This document shows, one piece after another, positions 55,852 to 64,000 of a stretch of DNA of 64,000 nucleotides. The notes under the pieces are model-generated. The model did not search any database and was not told where the DNA came from. It saw only the letters and a program-made list of their open reading frames with translations. A program made the position numbers and the translations under genes. This DNA comes from Rapana venosa (taxonomy: Eukaryota; Mollusca; Gastropoda; Neogastropoda; Muricidae), in contig CM054134.1 in assembly GCA_028751875.1 (NCBI GenBank), positions 51,290,293 to 51,354,292 of the forward strand. Direction: 5' to 3'. The stretch's first letter is position 1, and each line of letters begins with the position of its first letter.

Positions 55852-58077
55852 ACAAGTATAATACTTAATCAAAATTTGTGTCTTGATTATTTGTTACATC
55901 TAAAACTTTGCCTTTTGTGCTGTGAGGGGATTATGATGGCTGTTAGATGCACACGGTGCACAGCTCGTCTGTGTGCAACTTTTGGTGTTTAGAGGAACAG
56001 AACTGAATTCAGCAAACTTCCCCAGTTACGCAAAGCTTTAATTTCATCATGTGTTTCTTGCACAAAGTTAGTCAGTCAAAAGTGTTGTTAACTACTGCAC
56101 ACAGTTCTTGAATTAATTCTAAAAGTGTGTGTGTGTGTGTGTGTAGTTCCAATTTTCTTACGATGTTCAAGTATTCAGCAGTGAAGTGGTGACACTAGTG
56201 ATTTCATATCCACCCACAGTGACTGTACAGGTTGTTGGCTTGACTTAGTTTGAAGCACTGAAAAAAACTGTATATGAGTATTTGTGATAAAATTTCGCTC
56301 TTTGATCCTGGCTAAACAAAAACAAAATAAAATCAGTACTTAAAACTGTCCAGTTCATTGGTATCAATTTTGCCATCTCATATTATGACACTAGTATCTT
56401 AATGAGTGTGCATGTCATAATAATTGGATGATACTATTGAAATTGCAATATTAAACTTGGCTAAACATGTCAAAAGCAACTGTATGTCTCACTGGAGGCG
56501 CTTTCACTTTCAGCATGTAGATATGTATTCCAGTTAGTCTGAAGAAACACCTACGCATGGTTACAAGTGCACATGCTTATGAAGTGAAGCCCACAGAGGT
56601 GCCTATGAAGTGTTTTTACATGAAGTTATTATCTTTGTGAAACAGGGTGACAACATTACATCAGGAATTTACAACCTGTGTAATTTTGTTGAGAAGTTTT
56701 TTGTGCCTGTTTTCAGATGATTCTTTCTGTATTTGCGTTTTGTATTTTGATGGCAAGATACTCATGTTATTTTGTATTCTGGATATAATTTTTTCCCCAT
56801 GTTTTAATACTGAGTATGAGAATTTTAGTATCGGTTTGTTTTAAATGCAAGGCAGTAAAGTTTTGTTTTCTAGTTGATGTTGTATCCTTGGTGTTTTTAA
56901 AGTGTGTTTTCTATGATATGGGGGTTTTTTGCTTGTCTTGTTTTGTTTAAATTTTTAGAAATTTGTTTTTTTACAGAGCTACATTTTGGTGGTACAGATA
57001 AATTTGTCTGTTTTTCTGTTTGCACTAAAATATGTTTGTTGTATTGTGTGAGTTTGTGGTAGGGGAACGGGGGTGGGGTGGGGTGGGGGATAGATAATGT
57101 GTAGCATATTTGTTTGCTGTAGCGTATGAAAATTATCATAGATCATTCCATACATACTGATCTGAAATACATTTTGTCATGATGTGATGACATTTTTGTA
57201 AAAATACCTGACCATTTATTTAGTAAAACCACAATTGTTTTCACTTTGTATTAATTATGCTAAAGTTATCAAATGTTTTTGTATTTTGGGTTTGTTTTTA
57301 AAAAACAAATTTTTTTTACCCTGTAGTTAACATGTTAGATTGTTTTGTTAAGTTTTCAAAATAGAAGTTTGCTTTTATGATGTCAGTTTTAACATGCTAG
57401 ACTGTGGTGTAAAGTTTGTGAAACTAGTAGTTTTGTAGTTTCAACCATTTCTTAAGTTACTGATTAAAAAAAAGAAGTGTGAAGTGTGTGTGTGGAAATC
57501 ATTCTATTGTTTCACCATGTCAGTTTTACAACTGACATCTAACCTTGAAAAAAAAAACCCTTTGTAACAAGTCCTTTATTCACATTTTATGGAAAACATA
57601 CAGTTTATTCTTTAATATGTGTTGTACTTGTTGATTTATGATGCTTGATGTGTTATAGAAAAAACCACCATGCAGGGATTGCAAATAGTATGGACTGCAG
57701 CAGGTCATGAATGAAAGAGAAGAAAAGCCTGAAATACGTGAAATAGACTTTGATTGGTTTCGAGAGCATTTTGTCAAAACTAATATACATTAAAAGATTA
57801 AACCCAGAAAGGTCACACTAATCATGCCATAACTTTGATATACCGATTTTGAACAGAATTTCAAGATCCATTCATAACTTTTAGTTTATCTCACAAGCTA
57901 CATTGACACTGGATAAAAGCAAACATACCCCCCCCCCCCCCCCCTAGCCAACGAAAGGAAACAAAAATTGACGTTATAGCTTCTGCCTCTCTTTTTCTCT
58001 CATTTCAAGTTTCTCATTTCTGACATTGACAGACTTAAAAAATTTTTAAAAATTTCTTTTGTAGTTCTTAATTAACT

Positions 58078-58097
58078 GGATGGTCTCTTGACCATCC
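58078..58097. other. Perfect 8-bp stem-loop after the small ORF
   Basis: GGATGGTC TCTT GACCATCC: an 8-bp stem with a 4-base loop, 5 bases downstream of the minus-strand stop codon at 58103-58105. It does not match the histone-type stem-loop. Confidence 0.6.
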
Positions 58098-58102
58098 CAG
58101 CC

Positions 58103-58270
58103 TCAACGATTGTCCAGAAGAACAGAACGTTCAAAGTCACAGACTATATCCGTCCAAGTTTGACAAACAGCGGTTATTTCTTGTTTTTCACCGTCATCAT
58201 CTATGAGCTTGTTCTTCATGGATAGATTCATTGAAAAGTGATCAGTTCTTGGAAGAGAAATCTTTCTCAT
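58103..58270 (-). CDS. Short unrecognised ORF or last exon (55 aa)
   Basis: The minus strand encodes MRKISLPRTDHFSMNLSMKN, then a charged part with LIDDDGEKQEI, and TWTDIVCDFERSVLLDNR to a TGA. Composition is mixed and protein-like, unlike the simple-sequence ORFs around it, and an AG (AGCAGTAACAG) stands just before the ATG, so it may be the last exon of a minus-strand gene. An in-frame stop precedes the ATG if unspliced. I recognise no family. A perfect 8-bp hairpin follows the stop. It may also be chance. Confidence 0.3.
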   Translation of the reverse strand: MRKISLPRTDHFSMNLSMKNKLIDDDGEKQEITAVCQTWTDIVCDFERSVLLDNR

Positions 58271-58424
58271 AATCTGTTACTGCTGTTTACTATGACCTGT
58301 GAGGGGAAAGGGAGCAAGTTTTGGGGAACCGTTCTTTTGTGGTATAGGTGAAATATAGCTCCAAGACTGACCATGGAGACACACTGGAATTTATTTGATC
58401 TTTCCAGCATGCGTAAATACACGC

Positions 58425-58530
58425 ATATGTGTGTCACACACATACGTATACATATACACACACACGTATACATATACACATGCACGCATGCATATACACA
58501 TGCACGCACAAACACACACACACACACACC
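58425..58530 (+). repeat. CA/TACA microsatellite
   Basis: CACACA, CGTATACATA and GCACGCATGCATA steps ending in a CA run. Confidence 0.85.
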
Positions 58531-58804
58531 TCTACTTTTGTTGCATACACCAATTCAAACACAAAGGTTGTCAGAAATATCAGATGCTGCCTTCTCTTCA
58601 AACAGAATGAGGCAAACCAGCCAGTCTTCCCACTCCTGTATTTTTAGATTATATCAGTTGTTGGAACTATACACATTTCTCTGAGTGAACGTGGGTGATG
58701 CACACCCTTTATCATTTTTTCAGCCAGGAAATCAGAACATTTTGGTTGAAACATTCAGACAATGTCAGCAAGGAAGAACTTAAGAATTCTTGGAATGCTC
58801 AGGC

Positions 58805-58895
58805 AGCAACTACTTTTGTCTGCCAAATAAGTAAAAATGCATTGCGCTGCCGTTAGGCACCGGACAAGTCAGGCCCAGTGCATCCGGCTTCAGTG
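58805..58895 (-). repeat. Family-A repeat, 3' fragment, minus strand
   Basis: AACTACTTTTGTCTGCC, AAAATGCATTGCGCTGCCGT, GACAAGTCAGGCCCAGTGCA and CCGGCTTCAG: the hairpin side and adjoining segment only. Confidence 0.55.
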
Positions 58896-60979
58896 TGAAC
58901 AAGGGAGTACAAGACTGTGTCTGCGATAGTAACAGATCAAAATATGTTTGTGGAAAAATGGATGGGGCATGGCTATTGAGGAGAGTTATAACACTGTTTG
59001 ATGTTTGCAATAATAATTTGTAAATTTTGAATGTAATGGACATTATGTTTTGTAAATAATTAACAAGTATTAACATATGGAGTTAATGTGATTCTTTAAA
59101 AACAAAAAAAGTGTTGTAGTTGTTGTGTTCGGTTCGTGTATGATATCTAATTGTTCCTTAATGATGCAATACAACTGCCCCCAATTTAAAAAGATTATTT
59201 TTCTTGATTTCTTTTTGTTTTTTAAATTTTGATGAGTTTGGTTGATTGATCCACTCTTACATCTTGTTTGCTTGTTTGTTTATATTTAAAAAAGAAATGT
59301 TTTAAATAAGTGGACTGGTTTATCCTGTTTGGTTGTGGACTTGTGTGCGTGTGTGTTTTCAGTTTGGCTTGTTGTTAGTTTTTTTGTGGTGGATTTGATA
59401 AATTGTTTGAGAATAGCCTATCTTCAGCAGTTGGATTCTCTGAGAAAATGCCTTATGATTGTCTTCTGCAGTCAGTTGCCATGTACCTGGTTCATTTTGC
59501 TGTTTTTGATGCGTTTCGAGCAGCACAGTCAGCAGTGTTGACCAGTTTGAGTCAGGCGGCAGTGCTGATAGTCCCACACTCATGATAGCCGGCAGGTAAA
59601 TCCAACCTATCCTGGACAGCAGATACTGTGAGCGTTGGTGACAGCAATAGTTCCTATTTTGGCCCCTGTCATCTATTGGCAGGTGTGGTTTGTGCCATCT
59701 TTTCTGGTTTGTATATACCTGTTTTTAACAGTATTGGCAATCTTTTTTTTCATTTCTGCTCAATTCAGATATACTTTCCTAGTTAACGTTTGATTGATGT
59801 AATTTTGTATATTTTTTTGGTGGTTATAAACGTTGAATTGTGTAACACATTTTATTCATCTTTGATTGATGTCGTATTTATTTTTGTATTTGTAGTTTTA
59901 AATTTTGTAAACTTTTTTGTAACTTAAAAAAAAGTCTTTTTACTGTAAGTAAATATAGTTTGTATATTTTGTTTTGCTTCCAGCCTTCGTGTGGGCAAAT
60001 GTTAACAAATCAGTGTTCTGAGGGAACTTGACTGTATAGTACTAACAGGCTTGGTGGTTGGTTCCCCCCTCCCCCCCCCCAAAATTTTTTTTTTTAACTA
60101 ACAGGCATGTTAACCTGTTTGATTTTTACCTAATCAATGTGAAATTTTACTTTCGTATTCTACAGTATTATTCATGACTGTTGATTATTTCTGATCATTA
60201 GATAGAACTTTCAGGTATGGTTTCTGTACACTCTGTGATTACCATGGTTAATTACTCAGTACCTCATCAGTCTGGTGGCTGCTGCACATCTTTCTCTTTC
60301 TAGTATCTGTGGTGCCATTCTTTAGCAAGTCTAGTGACAAGACCTTTACTGGTTTGACTCACTGATTCCTGATTGGTCATGTCTTGTGCAAATATTTCTG
60401 ATAATGGAGATTTATAATTTTTTTGGCATCTAGATAAGACAGCATAATGACTTGATATGCTAATAATAGTAATAGTTACCAGTATATCTGTTAGAAGCAG
60501 CTATCAGAAGAGATTTTAGGTGTATGTGTGTGAGTAAAGCATATTTGACCTGAACGTCACTGCATCCCATTTACTTAAAAAAAACATTGGGTGGTTTCTG
60601 TGTAACTTCATTAGCTAAAATATGAACTAAAGAACCTCTCTACATACAAAGCATATCATGTGCAGTGACTGTATAATTTTCATTTGTTAAATGAAAGTAA
60701 GCTCAATGGTTGATGCTCTACTTGGTTTTTGAACTGCATAGGTTTTCCTTCTGCTCCACAGTTTTTTTCATTGGGTGTTTGTAATCTTGGACTTAAAACA
60801 ACATACTGTGGGAGGGAGGTAATTTCTGACAGACATGGAGGGCATTGTGAACAGTCAGTGACACAGCAAGTAGTAGTAAGCCAGTCTGGCAAGCCCCAAA
60901 AGAGAAACAGCACTATCCCATATGTTGGGTTGAGTTTCTGATCTTCCCAGTACAGGACCTGAATAATGAAGCCACGCAC

Positions 60980-61300
60980 CATTAAAACCTATCAAGTTGT
61001 GGAGTTTATGGGTACTGCTAAAACCTATCAAGTTGTGGAGTTTATGGGTACTGCTAAAACCTATCAAGTTGTGGAGTTTATGGGTACTGCTAAAACCTAT
61101 CAAGTTGTGGAGTTTATGGGTACTGCTAAAACCTATCAAGTTGTGGAGTTTATGGGTACTGCTAAAACCTATCAAGTTATGGAGTTAATGGTTACCGTTA
61201 AAACCTATCAAGTTGTGGAGTTAATGGTTACCATAAAAACCTATCAAGTTGTGGAGTTTATGGTTACCGTTAAAACCTATCAAGTTGTGGAGTTTATCTG
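60980..61300 (+). repeat. 36-bp minisatellite (about 9 units)
   Basis: Units of AAAACCTATCAAGTTGTGGA GTTTATGGGTACTGCT. The first five are almost identical; the last ones have GGTTACCGTT in place of GGGTACTGCT. Since 36 is a multiple of three, the array reads open on both strands and would encode a 12-residue repeat (KTYQVVEFMGTA on +). No evidence of a gene. Confidence 0.9.
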
Positions 61301-62825
61301 ATACAGATAAAAGTTACAGGATAAATGAAAAGTCACCTGCCTTCTGAAGATTTAAAAAAAATTCTGATAGTAGACTTTTTCACAGTTTTAGTGTATGATA
61401 ATAATCTGGTTTTGTAGGATTATCAAGTTTGACAGGGAAAAGGTCACAGCAGTGGAGGCAGATATATTGCCCAGTTCCAGAGATGACCAGGAGTTATGTA
61501 CTGTCTGTAAAGAAGGCCATGACCGGCATTTTCTGAGCGCTAAAGAAATTCTGCACCAAAAAAACCCCACCATCTTCTCTTCCCTGCTACATGATAAATA
61601 CCTATATGTATGGCACCTTATATGCAATGATTGTTCAGTAAAAATGTTTTTAGAATGATTTTTGATAAACGCTATTATTTTTAGACTTGGTTTTTTTTAA
61701 TCATTGTGCGCCATTATCTGATTTTAAGAATGGACTCTACACATTTCAGGAAACCATCATTTCTGTCAGTGGTGTCTGCACATACATGATCATGTATGTA
61801 TGGATCTCTCTTTTAAGTACACACAGCCTTTGTGCATAGTGTGTATTTTCTTTATTTGGGTGAAAACTAAGCACCTAGTATGCTTAAATATGGCACCATA
61901 CATACTGCAAAGGGAGGGGAAAATACAATAGAAAAAACATTTCATGTCGTTACATAGTGGACTGTAGAATGTATACATGTTTTGTTTGTACTTATGTAAT
62001 GTGTAGTCATTTAAATCCTTTTGTGTAGAAGTGATGTGTGGTTTTAATCTTTGTTATCAGAGTTCAGTATTAGTGTTTTGTTTTCGTGTTAAAAGTTTTG
62101 AGAGACAGTAGCAAATCATATGACAAATTGGTCCCTGGATAATCATGCTCATTTGCTCACAGACCGAACACCTGGAGCTCAAATTGACAGGCCAGCCAGC
62201 CAGCCCACACCTCTCTATATCACTCATGTGAACAGCATAGTGATGTACTGTTCTTTGTCAAGCAGGCAGCAATGTAGAGACTTGATGCGACCTGAACCCC
62301 AACTATTGCTGTTCTTTATGCCATTTGTAACTGCACCCAGTTTTCTTTTTCACATTTTTCCTCTCTTTTTTTTGTGGTCTTTCTCAGTCTGTCTGTGCCA
62401 TACATAATCTGCTAACTTGAACTTCTCGAATTGTGTTTGAAACTTCCACATATTGTTCACAGAGATGTAGAAGTAGGAATGGATGTAGTGTTATAACACT
62501 TTTAATAATCTTTAGTGCAAAAGATTGACTGACGTTGGTCAGACTAGTGACTGTTCTTGGCCAGAGTTGGCTCTCTATACCTGTCTTTTTTATTGATAAC
62601 TATCTGCCCTGACTACTTGCCATTATCTGATGATGTAGGATAATAGTCATTATTAACAATGCCAAGAGATAACCTTGTAACTTGTGTACTTTCTGTATGA
62701 TACTTAAGATAATGGGTGAGTGCTTGTGCCCCATGACCATCTCAAGTTCTTTTAGTTGGTAACAGAATTATATCCTTTCAGTCCTAATCTAAAATAGGGA
62801 ACTCCTGTTTAGCTGCAGTTTAAAC

Positions 62826-62827
<2 letters not shown>

Positions 62828-62869
<42 letters not shown>

Positions 62870-62880
62870 TGTGTGTGCAT
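62828..62880 (+). repeat. (GT)n microsatellite
   Basis: GT run with TTTG and ATG interruptions. Confidence 0.9.
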
Positions 62881-63477
62881 GCTTAATATTGAAGTTCAGG
62901 TAATCACATGTCTGTAGATAAGACAGTTCACTCAATTACTAACAAACTTATTAGATTGGCTGGCGACAGGGTTTTGTGAGAGAGAGTTTTATTTTCCAGA
63001 CAGTTTTGTTGCTGTATGTTAAACTAATTTTGAAATGACTTCTCAACATTGGGTCAAGGCAATTCGAAACAAAGCCATTTATTTTGATTGATTTCATACA
63101 TTTTTGTCTTCTTTGTTTTACTAGTATTGGGTCTTTGGTAATTTTTCTTTCACCAATTCTTTCATTTTGTTGTCTTTATTATGGTGCTGTTTACTTGAGT
63201 TTCTTTTGTCATGTTTAAAAAAACCCAACCCAATTACATGCATGTACATTTTGTATGATCTGCCAAACTGGATGTGTTGTGGATGTTAGTTTAGTTTGGA
63301 AACATGTATGTTGGTATCAGTTTAGTTTAGGGTGGACAGTTTTTTCTTTTTTGTTTATATGATTTTGCGTACAACTGTTTTTTCCCCCTGATATTTGTAG
63401 ATTTGTGTGACCTGTGTGTGTGTGAATTTTGTAATGGATTATGTGTAATAGTTAATTCCGCTGGTTAGTGACATACA

Positions 63478-63672
63478 TCCCTTGTGAGGATATGGGGGCT
63501 CTTTCAGTATGAATAGCAGTCCCACCTTCTGGAGATCATGTGCTAGAATTTTCCCCTTTTCTGTCACTTGCTTCATTTCTGTGTTTTTCATTACCTTTTC
63601 TTTGTTTATCCCCTCTCTTGCTTACTTTTTTGCCTACCCAGTCCATTCTCCTGTCTTTTTTCAAGCAAATCT
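63478..63672 (+). repeat. Family-A repeat, 3'-truncated
   Basis: CCCTTGTGAGGATATGGGGG, CAGTATGAATAGCAGTCCC and the pyrimidine-rich middle up to TTTTTTCAAGCAAATCTTAC. A family-B SINE follows within 20 bp. Confidence 0.6.
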
Positions 63673-63689
63673 TACCTTTCTTTTATTTA

Positions 63690-63945
63690 TTCTTTCATAT
63701 CAAGGATAATGGAATAAGCATTCATGTGCTTTTTTACATCCAGTCCCCATGTATATATGGTTTTGTAAATTTTGTTATCTGTTCCCACCAGGGCCTCGGT
63801 TTATAGTCTCATCCGAAGGACTTCTCAGGAGAGTGGAGTCTGCACTGATGTTAACTCCAGGGGAAAATATCCCCTTGAATGGGATTCAAACCTGGGTTGT
63901 CAGATTGCAAGCTCAATGTTCTAACCACTAGGCTATCCTGTCACC
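63690..63945 (-). repeat. tRNA-derived SINE, family B, minus strand, with head
   Basis: The minus strand begins GGTGACAGGATAGCCTAGTG GTTAGAAC (A box), has CCCAGGTTTGAATCCCATTC (B box), CCCTGGAGTTAACATCAGTG, GGATGAGACTATAAACCGAG and the tail TCCATTATCCTTGATATGAA. Confidence 0.7.
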
Positions 63946-64000
63946 CAGATGTTATATGGCATTTTGCCTGTATTGTTTTGTTCCGGCAATCAGGTCTTGA

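Larger units (their letters stand above)
55852..64000. other. Gene-poor right end
   Basis: AT-rich sequence after ECD. It holds a small minus-strand ORF (58103-58270), CA/TA-CA microsatellites (58430-58530), a truncated family-A repeat (58805), a 36-bp minisatellite (60980-61300), a GT array (62828-62880), another family-A repeat (63478) and a SINE (63690). The parts 56000-57900, 59100-60900 and 61700-62800 contain no coding or repeat signal I can support; parts of the first may be extended ECD 3' UTR. Confidence 0.5.

Noticed and set aside
59329..59585. ORFs on both strands around 59.4 kb
   Set aside because: Opposite frames of the same AT-rich stretch; no splice context, no family motif, and composition like the surroundings.
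60980..61300. CRISPR-like array of regularly spaced repeats
   Set aside because: The units are contiguous without unique spacers and the genome is eukaryotic, so it is a minisatellite. The same holds for 45885 and 52545.

Overview
The window is a piece of an animal nuclear genome. Genes are split by many GT-AG introns, intergenic DNA is AT-rich and full of microsatellites, SINE-like repeats and decayed non-LTR retrotransposons, and there are no operons or bacterial signals. The proteins are clearly metazoan. The repeat flavour (dense CA/GT, GA/CT and CTGT arrays, several tRNA-derived SINEs, RTE/CR1-like LINE debris) suggests a lophotrochozoan, most likely a marine gastropod mollusc. That taxonomic call is an inference.

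Four genes can be rebuilt exon by exon. (1) + strand, 1..3310: the 3' end of ATAD5 (the PCNA-unloading RFC-like clamp unloader), three exons ending at 3310. (2) - strand, 19882..10260: a complete 11-exon DUS1L (tRNA-dihydrouridine synthase 1-like, 503 aa). (3) - strand, 30106..24726: a 4-exon LAMTOR2 (Ragulator subunit p14, 125 aa) with a one-base frameshift in exon 2. (4) + strand, 34106..54913: a complete 14-exon ECD (ecdysoneless, 811 aa), longer than the human protein because of proline/serine/lysine-rich insertions. ATAD5 and DUS1L converge, LAMTOR2 lies upstream of DUS1L on the same strand, and LAMTOR2 and ECD diverge from a 4-kb spacer.

The most unusual structure is a 2.7-kb direct tandem duplication (18743..21456 and 21457..24158). 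It carries the DUS1L first exon, its putative promoter and a LINE fragment, so two nearly identical exon-1/promoter units precede a single body of exons 2-11. The second point of interest is an unclassified ~310-bp interspersed repeat with an internal TATA-like motif, a pyrimidine-rich middle and a terminal hairpin. It occurs about ten times. One copy sits in the 3' splice site of ECD intron 11, apparently with the acceptor duplicated on both sides. A tandem repeat of the ATAD5 donor site and several intronic minisatellites are also recorded.

The right end (55.9-64 kb) has no recognisable gene. It holds a short unexplained minus-strand ORF, a 36-bp minisatellite, SINEs and AT-rich DNA. The genes do not form one pathway: PCNA unloading (ATAD5), tRNA modification (DUS1L), lysosomal mTORC1 scaffolding (LAMTOR2) and R2TP/splicing-linked cell-cycle control (ECD) are all housekeeping functions.
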